From assembly GCF_902459505.1 (NCBI RefSeq), contig NC_047084.1, positions 91,759,957 to 91,823,956 on the forward strand: a DNA stretch of 64,000 bases, given 5' to 3'. The notes under the pieces were generated by a model that was not told the origin of the DNA, did no database searches, and was given only the letters and a program-made list of their open reading frames with translations. This DNA is from Geotrypetes seraphini (taxonomy: Eukaryota > Chordata > Amphibia > Gymnophiona > Dermophiidae). This document shows positions 43,043-54,119 of the stretch, piece by piece (position 1 is the first letter of the stretch; every line of letters begins with the position of its first letter). The translations under genes and the position numbers were made by a program.

Positions 43043-43440
43043 CAAATTATTACATTACATTACATTACATTAGTGATTTCTATTCCGCCATTACCTTGCG
43101 GTTCAAGGCGGATTACATTCAAACTAAAAACAAGAATTACATTCAAATTAAAAGGAATAGAATAAGCGATGACATTGAATTTTTTAAGGTAATAAATATT
43201 GGATAAAGAGTTACCAAAGGGAAGTGGAGGTCTTTAGGAGATAAGAATAGGGTGAAATTATGGGTTTTAGATAACGTTTGATAGATAAAAGAGTATTAGA
43301 CCTGTATGGTTTATGTACCTAATAAATTCACAATGTGTGTCTTGAACCTGAAGCAATGGAGGGTCACAAGGAGCTACAGTGGGAATTCAATCCAGTTCCC
43401 AGATTGTCAACCCCATTGCATTAACCATTGGGCTACTCCT
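43043..43440 (-). mobile_element. L2-type 3' tail and MIR-like SINE in intron 1
   Basis: An ATTAC repeat heads TGATTTCTATTCCGCCATTA and CCTTGCGGTTCAAGGCGG, the minus-strand tail of an L2-type element. Further right, GGGTCACAAGGAGCTACAG and CATTAACCATTGGGCTACTC are the MIR-like end. Confidence 0.6.
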
Positions 43441-43818
43441 CTGTATAGAGCATAAGTGGAGTGGAACACTTGGACAAATAGGATATGAGTAGTGGAAGCT
43501 GGATAGGAAATAAAGGTGACTAACCTAAATTGCACATGAAGTCAGAAAGGATACAAGAAAATATCAATGAGAATAGGTCTGGATAAAAACAATTCCTTCT
43601 ACAGTATGTGCAGCTGGTGTGTATGTGAATATAGTAGACTCGCAGTTAACCGGCACCCATGAGGATTGATGCCTGATAAATTTTTGATAGTTTCTGGTTG
43701 CTTGAGAGTTACTATTAATACTGTACCCCATACCACAAACTGTTCCAGACAAACTACTACACATGTGGTATGCAAAACGTGGGCATACTCAGGTGTGGTG
43801 TGCCAAGTTTACACTTAG

Positions 43819-44413
43819 CGAACTGACTCGAGCTAATTAAACCTCCAAGAGAAGTACTCATAGAACTGTAACTCTGCTCAGAGGCTTGTAACTCTAAAGG
43901 GAGGGAGGTAACCCTCTTGCAGGGAACTTTTCAGTTTTTGAACCGCTTACAGTTGAAGCACTTATACTCAGTGTGATATTTGCAAAAACTATCTACTTTC
44001 GGTTGGCGGGGTCTCCTGAAGCAGTCGCCGAAACGGGGCCACGTCGGGACCCTGGAAGTTGCATGTTCTGCATTTAAGTTAAGTACAATCTTCCTGAATG
44101 CAATCATCATTATTTTTGGACTTTTAAAAATTCTGCAAAATACTCCATTTAAGTATTGAACATTTTTCAAGCCTTGTCACCCTCAAGAGTTGTACTCATT
44201 TTTACTAAAACACTATGCTATGATTTGAAATACTAACTCTTGTTTCAAGAGAGGGTTATCTCCCTCCCTTTAGAGTTACAAGCCTCTGAGCAGAGTTACA
44301 GTTCTATGAGTACTTCTCTTGGAGGTTTAATTAGCTCGAGTCAGTTCTCTCTATTGCATTTCAGCTACTTTCTGACTCTTAATTGCTACATTTTCCCTGT
44401 GTATTTGGAAACG
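43819..44413 (+). mobile_element. Foldback element with CGAAAC-type motif and 13-14 bp TSD
   Basis: Arms of about 97 bp (43820-43916 and 44249-44347) are almost perfectly complementary: CTCCAAGAGAAGTACTCATA against TATGAGTACTTCTCTTGGAG. The 330-bp loop holds the motif at 44015-44055: CCTGAAGCAGTCGCCGAAAC, then GGGGCCACGTCGGG. AAGTTTACACTTAG flanks at 43805-43818 and 44414-44427. A direct repeat of this length suggests target-primed (LINE-like) insertion and not a cut-and-paste transposase. Confidence 0.75.
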
Positions 44414-44426
44414 AAGTTTACACTTA

Positions 44427-44581
44427 GGGCTTCTTTTACAAAGGTGCGCTAGCGGTTTTAGCACAGCGCTAGCCGCTACTGCCTCCTTTTAAACAAGCGG
44501 TAATTGGCTCATGTGCGCTATAGCACGTGATAATCTAGTGCATGCGCTAAAAACGTTAGCGCACCTTAGTAAAAGGAGCCC
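44427..44581. mobile_element. Harbinger-like MITE, TTA target duplication
   Basis: Ends GGGCTTCTTTTACAAAGG and CCTTAGTAAAAGGAGCCC. TTA flanks at 44424-44426 and 44582-44584. It landed in the right TSD copy of the foldback at 43819-44413, so it is younger than that element. Confidence 0.85.
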
Positions 44582-45120
44582 TTAAATTTTTACCAGAAAT
44601 TGATTTTATTTTAATTTTTATTTAAAGTGTTACAGTATTTCTTAGATTTTTTTTTTTCTGGTTGCTTGAGAGTTCTGGTTAATTGAGTTCCGGTTAACAG
44701 AGAATCCACTGTAGATACTTGCTTCTTTTATTAATGAAGAGCTAAATTTTCACCTGCTTTCTGAAATGGAGATAGTCTTGGATTAAGAGAAGCCCTTCTG
44801 GGAGTATGCTCTAGAGTGTAGAGACTAGTCTAGAGAAAGAGAAGACTTGGTGGGTATCGCATCTTGATTCTCTTTGGAGAGGATGTGGATACGGATGTTC
44901 CTTGTTTGGTCTTCAGTCTTGGAGTGTAGAGGGAGATCCTGTTCCTCTGGACCATTTCCTGTAAGGGCTTTGAATATCAGACAGGGTTTTAAGTTTAGCC
45001 TTGTATCATACTGGTAGACAGTGAAGTTTTTGCAGAAATAGTATGATGTGATCATATTGCTTACAATCTTCTATCAGTCATGCTATGGCATTCAAATGAC
45101 ACATGGTGTAGAGACCTTTC

Positions 45121-46870
45121 TTATATCTTTTATTTATTAGAAAAGTTTTTTACATTGTATCATCACAAAATAAAGGATATGGAAATAAATCATACATCTA
45201 AAGGATATAAACCTTACAGGAAACATCTAAATTAGATTCCATCAAGCACACATTAATTAGAGGAAAGTGCTTATTAATCCAAGAAATACTTAAGGAAAAA
45301 TAATAGGACAACATCCTAACTACCTGGACACTAAAATATCTTTATTTATCTCCTTTTTCAAAATCTGAAGCAATCAAATCTTATTTCTCATAATCTTTAA
45401 GGAGCTATTCCAACTGCATTGGGTCCCAAAAAATATGATTCTTATTCTGAAAATGTATCAAACGTTTACATGGAAATTAAAAAAACCTGCTCTAGGTTTC
45501 AATGCTAAAAAAGGCTTTCCTTCTAAGCTGTGTGGGCCTAGCCATATCAGGAAAAATCAGAACTTTATCTCTACAAAACTTTGCATTTTTGTTTTTTAAA
45601 TACATCCTCATAATAAGGAGCTTTATCAGATTCATTCACACATGTAACCAAGAAAGTGGATTTAGGGGTCCTTTTATCAAGCTGCACTAGTGGGGTTAGC
45701 GCGTTGGACATTTCATCAAGTGCTAACCCCCATGGCTGGCTAAAAAAACTACGCCTGCTCAATGCAGACATTAGCGGCTAGCGCGGCAGGCAGTTTAATG
45801 CGCGTTAAACCCCTACCACAGCTTGATAAAAGGACCCTTTAGTCTGTATCACATCTTGTGAATCTTCAAGGAACTCAGTAAGGTTAAATTCATTAGATAC
45901 AAGCTGGTCCACTCCCTGTTCAGTATGGAGCATTTGCTTTTGAGAAATAATATACTGAGTAGAGATCGGTAGTATATCAGCTGTCTGTAATCCTAATAGC
46001 TCTCTGAGATACTTCCTATCTCAGGTGATAAAATGTGTCATTGGAAAATTAACCAAACACAGATTTCTGGATCTTGCAACATTTCCATTGCTTCCAGTTT
46101 GAAGTGATGACGTAAAAAAGAGTTGCTAGTTAGATGCCTGCTTTTCAAGTGAAACCATTGTTTATCAAGATTTTGAATATTGGAGGCCACATATTCCAGT
46201 TTTTCAACAACTTCTTTTGAAAAAACTTGGGTCTAATTAGTAGCTGATTTCAACATACACTCCATCCTTGAATTTAATTGCCACAAATCCTTTAAAGAAA
46301 CTTTCTGTGGTGATTCTTCTGAAACCTCAGTAATACTTAATAAATTGGTAAATACTTGAGGCATTTTCAAATAGGAAATCCCTAAAAAGTAGACTGAGGT
46401 TCAGATGCTTCCAATGAAGCTACTTTAGGACTTACTTCAGATCTTAATCCACCAGGAAGCTCTGGAGGGAGAGGAGGAGTGTGATCAGGAGAGTTAAGCA
46501 AAGCCCCCAATATTGACTCTAATCTATTTGAGGTAAAGGTATGAGGTCACATGGCGGTCCATAAGACCTGATGTTACTGAAGTAAACATGCATGCCTTAC
46601 CCTTATGCTTCCCCATAATTAAATAATAAAGGAAAAACTTACCTTTTGCTCCCTCATGGCTTCAAGGGCCTTGCATGCCCCTTAGGGATTGCCACTTTTA
46701 ATTGTGTGATTAATCGCAATTGCAAGTTTTAATCAAAATGCAACTCTAAATAAAATTAAAGATTGAAAAGAAATACAAAATAACAAATTGCAAATTAAAC
46801 AATCTAAAACAGCATGCAGAATGGCTATGGACAGCCTTATGGTTTTCAGAGCCTACTTCAGAAATGCAGC
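45121..46870 (-). mobile_element. L1 element with ORF1 only (HAL1-like)
   Basis: The minus strand encodes, from about 46150 down, SNGNVARSRNLCLVNFPMTH, ELLGLQTADILPISTQYI, NEFNLTEFLEDSQDVIQT, STFLVTCVNESDKAPYYED and NAKFCRDKVLIFPDMARPTQ. This is the RRM and C-terminal domain of L1 ORF1 in order. A coiled-coil-like stretch lies upstream (about 46100-46350). Directly after ORF1 the sequence becomes an AT-rich 3' UTR ending TAATAAATAAAAGATA near 45125, with no ORF2. Either ORF2 was deleted or this is an ORF1-only lineage as in mammalian HAL1. The MITE at 45665-45838 splits ORF1. Confidence 0.75.
45665..45838. mobile_element. Harbinger-like MITE, TTA target duplication, in L1 ORF1
   Basis: Ends GGGGTCCTTTTATCAAGCTG and CAGCTTGATAAAAGGACCCT. 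TTA flanks at 45662-45664 and 45839-45841. The core is palindromic (TAGCGCG, GCGCGTTAAAC). Confidence 0.85.
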
Positions 46871-47068
46871 CCTGTTATAAATGCTTACTCACCACCCTTC
46901 ATCCTGACTAGATGATCAGGGTAGCTTACAAATTAATGCAAGTTGACTGATCTTTTTGCTAGAGGGAAGACAGCAGAGAACAGTAAAAGGGCCACCGTTA
47001 AAGGAAAGATCAAATAATCAGATTTTCACAATAAGTATAATTAAAATTGTTGTTTTTGTTTTATTTAG
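46871..47068 (+). other. IER3IP1: End of IER3IP1 intron 1
   Basis: The last ~200 bases of intron 1 hold no recognised repeat and end in a T-rich acceptor (TTGTTTTTGTTTTATTTAG) at 47068. Confidence 0.6.
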
Positions 47069-47170
47069 TTGGTTGGGGTGCAGACCAAGGAATTGGAGGC
47101 TTTGGAGAAGAACCGGGAGTTAAATCACAACTAATGAACCTTATTCGCTCTGTTCGAACTGTTATGAGAG
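47069..47170 (+). CDS. IER3IP1: IER3IP1 exon 2 (coding)
   Basis: The exon completes the split codon to Ile and reads GWGADQGIGGFGEEPGVK, then SQLMNLIRSVRTVMR, ending in phase 1 at GAG|GTAAGA. It carries the hydrophilic loop between the two membrane helices and the conserved GWG...IGGFGEEPG block that defines the Yos1/IER3IP1 family. Compared with my memory of human, only Ala for Thr and Val for Ile differ here. Confidence 0.97.
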
Positions 47171-47689
47171 GTAAGACCTAAAAGGCTGACGGGATGTTGG
47201 TGGTTTCAGTCCTGCACAGTAGATTTTAAAGCTTTTATTATCAAGGCGCCATTGTTGGGACAAGCCTAACAATTTCACTAAAAGCTTACTAATACTTGAC
47301 AATCCTCACATGAACTCCTGGTACTCCTCTGTAGCAGACTAATATCCTCTCTCCTCACAAAACAGGAAACGTGCCTCTGTTCAAGAGGAGAGGGGGAAAT
47401 ATATAGAAAAGCTGAGCTTCAGACACAAATTTTAGAAGGTAGAATAAAAATTACGTAGTCACTTTTTTTTTGGAGGGGGTGCTTATTTTTTGCTATTTCA
47501 TATCTACTCTGGAGGTGGGAACAGTCAATGGCATAATGGTGGGGGGGAGGACCGCCCCAGGCGCTGTCTCATTGGGGGCACCAATACCTCTTCCTCTCTG
47601 CCCATCCACCTCTTCAGAATCTTCACTGGCAGCAAGCAGCATTTCTAAGCTGCTGCTGATGCCAGTCTCAGTTTTCCTTCTTCTACTGC

Positions 47690-48980
47690 TAATTGTTTCT
47701 ATAGCACTACTAGACATACGCAGCACAGTACACAGTACATCAAACCATAGAAGAGACAGTCCCTCCTCAAAAGAGCTTACAATCTAATCAAGGCAATCTG
47801 GACAAGAAAGTGCATTTATACATAGTGCTCAGGTGGGGGAATGATAAGACAGATATTGGTGTTTAGAGGGTGGGTTGGAGTTTGGAATTGAAAGCAGATT
47901 CAAAGAAGTGGGCTTTGAGTCTGGATTTGAAGACTGCCAGAGACGGAGTTTGACGTACCAAGTTCCAGGCATACGGTGCAACAAAGTAGAAGGGACAGAA
48001 TCTAGAGTTGGATATAGAGGAGGAGGGTACAAATAATAGAAAGATATCTGATAAGCGGAGTGCTCGGGAGGGGGGAGGGGGGGAGAGAGAGAGGAGAGAT
48101 ACTGAGGAACGAATACACTTGTAGGTCAGTAAGAGAAGTTTGAACTGTACGCAGAAATGGATAGGGAGCCAATGAAGTGACTTGAGGAGAGGGGTTGGGT
48201 AAAGCGACCTTGACTGAATTTGAGGCATGCAGCAGAGTTCTGAACAGACTGAAGGGGAGAGAGATAGTTTTGTGGAAGGCCAGTGAGAAGCAGGCTGCAG
48301 TAGTCTAGGTGATGAGGGTATGGGCGAGGGTCTTGGCAGTGTGCTCATAAAGGAAGGATCTGATTTTTAGCAATATGATAGAGAAAGAAACGACAGGTTT
48401 TGGCAGTCTGTCAGATATGTAAAGGAGATGAGTCAAAGATTACCCCAAGGTTGCAAGCCAACGAGACAGGAAGGATGAGGGTGTTCACAGAAATAGAGAA
48501 CGGGGAAAGAGGAGAGAGGGGTTTAGGTGGAACGATAAGGAGCACAGTCTTGGCCATGTATAATTTTAGATGACGGTGAGGCATCCAGATAGCGATGTCA
48601 GACAAGCAGGTTGAAACCCGGGACTGAATGTCAAGATTTCAGGTATAGAGAGAGAGAGAAATCTGCGAGTCATCAGCATAGATGTGATACTGAAAGCCAT
48701 GGAAAGAAGTGTTGATGGAAAAAAGAGGTGGTCCGGCCGATTGTGGTGGAGGAGGAGGATCCACTACAACTAGGGGTGCAATGGAAAAGATAGGAAGAAA
48801 ACCATGCGATAAAAGAGCTCTGAAATCCAGATGGGACCAGGTAGTGACGTCGGAGGGAGATTCAAGGCCAGCATGAGCAGCACCTAGGAACTGCTTGCTG
48901 CCGGCAACATTTTGAAGAGGTGGGAAGAATATGCGGGAGTGTGCATGGCAATTAATGCCAGATGCCACCACCCTCCTTCG
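47690..48980 (-). mobile_element. L2-type LINE with RT catalytic box, in IER3IP1 intron 2
   Basis: The minus strand carries FSINTSFHGFQYHIYADDSQ (YADD catalytic box, about 48650-48715), then LYMAKTVLLIVPPKP and LPVSLACNLGVIFDSS (48430-48560). The ORF2 C-terminus follows, LKSLHWLPIHFCVQFKLLLL and RFCPFYFVAPYAWNLV, ending LKAHFFESAF near 47880. The 3' end at 47700-47800 has AGAGCTTACAATCTAATC. Several frame breaks; 5' truncated. Confidence 0.8.
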
Positions 48981-49607
48981 CCACGCCGCTGGGAACAGTG
49001 CCAGTCAATGGTGTCAACTATTGGGCCCAGGCCAGCATAAGGTGCTAATTTAAGTGCCAGGATGTTTTCCGCCCTTGCCAACTTCCTCTGTCATCAGTAG
49101 TGCCACAGAAAGAACACACTTTTACAAGACAGGATGTTTAGTTCCTTCCCTCAAGTATTGCCTACAAAACCCTCAAACACAATTGGCACTGCATACTCTC
49201 CTGTTTTCTAACATTTCCTCTTTTTTCCCCCTTTCTCACCCCTTCCTATCTTCCTTTTTTTCTATCCACCATTATATAGGTAAGCGCAGTACATGCATCT
49301 GCTTTTTTTTCTCACTAATTCTCTTCCCCTCCCCCTTATTTATTTTTATTTATTATCCCTCTGCCATATGCTTCTCTGTCATTTCCACACCTTACCCTCT
49401 CACCAGCCATAAGGGTTGTTCACTTGTAATCTTCTGACTGAGCTGAAAACACAAAAAAGCAGGAGGAAACTGTAGACCAGTGCAGAAAACAAACCTACTG
49501 TTGCTCTACACTTGTGTTTAAAATAATGCAATAACTGCAAATGATCTGTTATTAAACGCTCATGGTTATGCTGTATATCTATTCTGTAATTGTTTTCTTT
49601 TTTGCAG

Positions 49608-49663
49608 TGCCATTAATAGTAGTGAATTCAGTTACAATTGTGTTGCTGTTGCTCTTTGGCTAG
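49608..49663 (+). CDS. IER3IP1: IER3IP1 exon 3 (coding, stop)
   Basis: After a T-rich acceptor (TTTTCTTTTTTGCAG) it completes the Val codon and encodes PLIVVNSVTIVLLLLFG before TAG. This is the second membrane helix and the C-terminus. The short hydrophobic end exactly matches the family ending (PLI-VNS-IVLLLLFG). Confidence 0.97.
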
Positions 49664-51570
49664 AAGATGATGCTCAGGAGAAATTACTTGGCAGCCTTAA
49701 CCAGAGAGAGACCAGCAAGAGCCATCACACTAAATGTTACCAAGATGCAAGACAGACACATCGCACACATCAATCATTTTCAAGCCTATAATTTTTTTTG
49801 TTTTCATTTTTGGTCCCACAGTGGCAGTTATTGGCCAGGAACCACAAACCACAGTTCTGTGCAGAAGATGACTAGTGTGGACTGTTTGTATGGCCACCAG
49901 CAATCACTGTTGAGCATTGGAAAAGACTTCCTTTCCTCAGGTGCTGTGAACACCTCAACAGCATCTCCAGCTGACCTAGGGAACAAAAACCATGTGTTCT
50001 TTTCACAGTAATGCGCAATTCTTTCCACCAGGCTAGGCCCTCCCCCCATATATTTCCTTATAAACTCCTGATGCAGTTTTGTTATGTTCAGACATCAGGG
50101 TTGGGGCCGGATAAAAGCACAGGGCTCCCCTCAATGCATTTTATTAATGAATGTTAATAGTATAAACTTGTATGTTATAATGGTTGTTAAAAGGGGGACT
50201 GGGGAATTTTTGTGCCTTTTAATAAGGGATGCTCAGATTTGATCATTTACAGATTGAGCGTATCTTGCTGGCGCAATATATGGTAATATTGATGCATGTG
50301 AGCAATCTTGTATACATCTTTTCAGGCCACTTAGGACCCTCCTCCAGATGTGCTTAGAAGAAAGGGCCTTGGGTCTCAAAAGCATATGCGCAACCAAGGT
50401 CCCTGATAGCCACAAATAGATCTCGTACATATTCATTGTGGAAATCTTGAAAACTCAACTGGGTTTGTGGCCTTTTAGGACTGTGATTGTGCACACCTGT
50501 TCTGATAATTAGTTTTGTTGGTTCAGTAACAGATGTTATAATCTGCAGGGTTAATATGGCTTGTAGAACCCTGCACTGCATAATCTTTTGATCGGTCTGT
50601 AACAAAGGGAATGCCTAGGAGCATATCATCTTTACAAAAGTAAGATCAAGTTTAAGCTAAAAGACTACTGCAATACATATGCAAAATTTAAATGAGATAA
50701 GGAACCTATTTCTATTCCAGGAATAAATGAGACTATTGGGAGGTTTATATAGTCATAAATCTTGGTCAATCAAGGTTACTAGTTTCAACTTTCAGCTTGT
50801 GTAAGATACCCTATGTAGTTGGTTATGTCTTTGAGGATTGAGTCTTAAGGAAGCACTGAATGGAAGAAGCTAATATTAAACTGAAAGCCCAAACGGCAAT
50901 GAAATGGTAACCTCCATCAAACTCTTGATTAAGACCTTGCACTCCAGGACATATTTACTGCAGACAAGGAATTACCACTCCAAGCCTGACTGATTTACTC
51001 TTCCTAAATATGACACATGCTGAATGGAGTCTAAGGTTTGAATTAGGCTCTGAGAATATTTACCAGTTAATCTGAGCTTTAAGTACTTGCCCCCTACCAC
51101 CCCTTAGTTTTATGTCTGTCAAATTGCCATCTACCACATTGGAGTCTGTTGTATGCTGAAGCTGGCTTGAGCTGTACCGAAATTAAAAAAAAAAAAACTG
51201 CACACACTTCCCAATCATAATTTATTTCAAAATGCAGAGAAGTGTTTCAGACTCTTTTTAGAGAGTCGGTGCTTTATGAAATGAAAACAATTCAGTCCTG
51301 TTATGTATCTAATGTAGGTCTGTTGCAATTGAGCCCCTCTCAACTTTATCCTCTTGTAGATGCATTCTATCTTGATTATTATACTTGTTCAAAAAGAGTT
51401 TTCTACAGGTTTGCTCTTATGCCTAGTTATTGGCTCACCCTAAATAAATGTTTCTAGAAAATGGTTTAAACCAAAGTTTAAAAGTGTGCAATCCATCTGT
51501 TGAAGTATTTTACAGAATTGTCCTAATTTGTATTCAATATTTGTAAATAAAATAAAATTGGAAAGTCTTT
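49664..51570 (+). other. IER3IP1: IER3IP1 3' UTR (inferred extent)
   Basis: Mostly repeat-free sequence after the stop. It ends in two overlapping AATAAA signals at 51546-51556 (TTGTAAATAAAATAAAATTG), preceded by another AATAAA near 51443. An A-rich run at 51184 is the only simple repeat. Open frames in it (49667-50011 and others) lack any domain. Confidence 0.5.
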
Positions 51571-51775
51571 TGTGCATAGAGTATAAATACAATTTCTGGG
51601 GGTTTTTTGAGATGGTGACTAAATGAAATGAATATCATTATTTGCACTGGTACACAAGTATAAGGTTCAACCCATTTTGCTTTTTTCATACTATGAGTAC
51701 TGTATACGCTGAGACAAGTAGGAAGGTGAAAAAATACACAAGGACATTCCTGACCCTAATTTGGTGATTTAGGGC

Positions 51776-52320
51776 TAGATGCATTAAACAGTTGTTGTTG
51801 ACCACTGTTGACCGATTTTTAATTTTTTTGACTGACTCTGGAACAGTCATTCATGTTCCAACAAGTTTCCATGCAAATGATTTGCACAGAGGTTCACTGT
51901 AATCCTGTCCCACCAGTCGCTCAGAGATAGACTTGAGACACTTGCATAGAGCCAATTTAGGGAAGCCTGAACAGCTGAGCGGCAGGGGAAAGCCCCAAAG
52001 CAGCCTCCTGCCACTAGCTGTTAGGGCTTTTTTCTTTTTTTAATGGCACAGATGTGTATGTGTTGCACACGCACAAAATCTGCCCCATTAAAAAAAATAC
52101 TATGCCGGCTCCCCCGCTCCCTTCCTAAAAAAAAAATCAGCAGAAGGGATGCCCACTCCCTCCTGCCACCAGATACCCCCCCCCCCACACACACACCAAC
52201 CTAAACCTCCCTTGAACCTGGAAAATAATTAACAGCAGGAGGGATGCCCAGTTCCTCCTGCTTACTGCAAAATGGAAGACCTTCCCCTTCCCAGTCAAGC
52301 CAATCAGGGTCTTAGATCCC
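51776..52320. repeat. GC-rich MITE remnant sharing the GCAGGAGGGATGCCC phrase
   Basis: AGGGATGCCCACTCCCTCCTG-type units occur at about 52144 and 52233 with TTCCCCTTCCCAGTCAAGCC and AATCAGGGTCTTAG. These match the unit and flank of the array at 17877-18590. GGGCTAGATGCATTAAAC at 51771 may be one element end. Confidence 0.45.
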
Positions 52321-53600
52321 TCCTTCTATCCCCAGAAGATTTATGGTCGCTTGTGTAGCTAACTGTAATGCTTGAGGCGATGCAGCTTTTATTAGCCAAT
52401 CATCTAGGTAAGGAAACACTTGAAATCCATGTGTCCGAAGGGTTGCGGCTACTACAACTAGGCATTTTATGAATACTCTGAGAGAAGAAAGCACTTTGTA
52501 TTGGAGATGATGATGTCCGACACGAAAGAGAAAGTACTTTCTGTGGGCTGGATGTATGGGGATGCAAGTATAGGCCTTTTTGAGGTCTAGATAGCACTGC
52601 CAGTCATTTCTGTCCAGAAGTGGTACAGAGTTGCTAGGGATAGCAAGCAAAATTTCTCTTTGATTAAGTATTTGTTGAGAGCTCGGAAGTCAAGAATAGG
52701 ACGAAGACCTCCCATCGTCTTTGGGATTAAGAAGTACTTTGAGTGGAACCCCTGGCTTTTCTGAGAAAGGGGAACTGGCTCTATGGCATTGAGTTGCAGA
52801 AGAACTTTGATTTCCTGAAGAAGGGAACTCTGTTGAGACTTGAAAGAGGACTCTTGGAGAGATTTGAGTGAAGAGCAAGGAGTAACCCTCCTGTATGGCT
52901 TTTAGAACGCAAGCATCTGTTGCAACGAGAGTCCAATGTTGATGTTACAAGAGAAGATGACTACTGAAAAGTTGTGGAGGGGGTAGAGTAGGATGAATTG
53001 TGACTATGCTCTCTAGAAAGCTGTCAAAAAGACTGAGTCGATTTTTGTGGAGCAGACATCTGAGGTCATTGAGTCTTCTGAGGTGGAGGTTTAAAAGAGG
53101 ACGAGGTTGCTGGATAGAGCCTCTTATATGGAGTATAAGATTGCTTTTGGTAAGACTTGGAAGGCTGAGTCGAGGAAGATAGAGTAGTCATGCTCTGCTG
53201 ATATCGAGTGAGTTTTTGTGTTGTTTCCTCTACTTTATGCCCAAACAGGAAATATTCTACAGATGTTCCTGGACGTTGATATCAAGATCAGAAACTTGAA
53301 GCTAGGCTAACCGTTTCATGGCTATGGACATAGCAGATGCCCTGGACGTAATGTCGAAGGCATCAAAAAATGATCTAGCCATGAACTTAGATTGTAGACT
53401 AGGCGATTAATCAAACTATATAATAAACTTGGAAACTTGGTTTGGAAGAAATTATGAGTAATTTCCTGAAACTCTAAAAGACGATCAGGTGGAAGAAACT
53501 GCTCAAAATCAGCAAGATGCTTTATGAACTGTTTGAAATAAAAAATTATAGCTGAGAACTCTACTAGATAGCAACGCATTTTGAAAAAGACGGCACCCAA
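52300..53600 (-). mobile_element. DIRS-type retrotransposon fossil (gag end and RT start)
   Basis: A minus-strand relic of a DIRS-family (tyrosine-recombinase) retroelement. The part nearer 53600-53200 resembles the DIRS gag end (SDLDINVQE-type block). The part at 52312-52880 is the start of the reverse transcriptase, with LDLKKAYTCIPIHPAHRKY and the FPYLDDWLI catalytic block that is diagnostic for DIRS. Broken in several places, with the rest of pol, the recombinase and the terminal repeats not seen. An old fossil. Confidence 0.8.
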
Positions 53601-54110
53601 ACTTATCCAATGGTCAACCTTCCTCTTCAAAGAGTCAAAATATGAAGGGGTAGTAAAAATACACATTACAGTGCTACTAATTTCCAAGAAGATGGCCACG
53701 GGCACGTGGAAAACTGGTTTTAGCTTTTCTAGTGACGTTTTGGGGAGTATTTTTACTACCCCTTCATATTTTGACTCTTTGAATACCCTTACTTTGAATA
53801 CTGACAATAGTGATGAAATCTTCAAAACTCTCAAAAATGTGATTAATATAGAACTTAACAGCTCAATATTAACCGAATACTGCAAGGTTGAAAGAATCCC
53901 CAGGGGTCTGAGAATTCTAAAAGAACCCCAAATGCACGAGGAAGCTAAAATGAGTGCTCCCTGCTGGAACCCTTGAAAAAGCCATTGTAGGCGAAACGGG
54001 TCCCGTCGGGCAGTATTGCTTGGAGCAAGAATGTTTAATGAAGAATTTTCAATAAAGAAATGAGAAGAAAGATACAAGTTGGTCTGTCTCTCCATTTTAT
54101 ACTTTTTCCT
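53600..54110 (+). repeat. Foldback-bearing repeat with RIPRGLRI-type ORF end and CGAAAC motif
   Basis: A 34-bp inverted pair lies at about 53629-53664 and 53748-53784 (GAGTCAAAATATGAAGGGGT against ACCCCTTCATATTTTGACTC). To its right the + strand encodes LKNVINIELNSSILTEYCKV then ERIPRGLRILKEP. Proteins with the R-(I/V)-PRGLR phrase are, from memory, frequent uncharacterised repeat products in amphibian genomes. The motif follows at 53969-54010 (AGGCGAAACGGGTCCCGTC), then AATAAAG at about 54048. The sequence appears inserted in the DIRS relic. It is a fragment and non-functional. Confidence 0.55.
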
Positions 54111-54119
54111 GCTGAGTGA

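Larger units (their letters stand above)
43632..44711. mobile_element. Pogo/Tigger-like element, outermost of a three-level nest
   Basis: The left end TAGTAGACTCGCAGTTAACC and the right end GGTTAACAGAGAATCCACTG are inverted, with TA on each side (43630-43631, 44712-44713). TTTCTGGTTGCTTGAGAGTT occurs near both ends. This fits pogo-like MITEs. Two other elements sit inside it. Confidence 0.7.
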
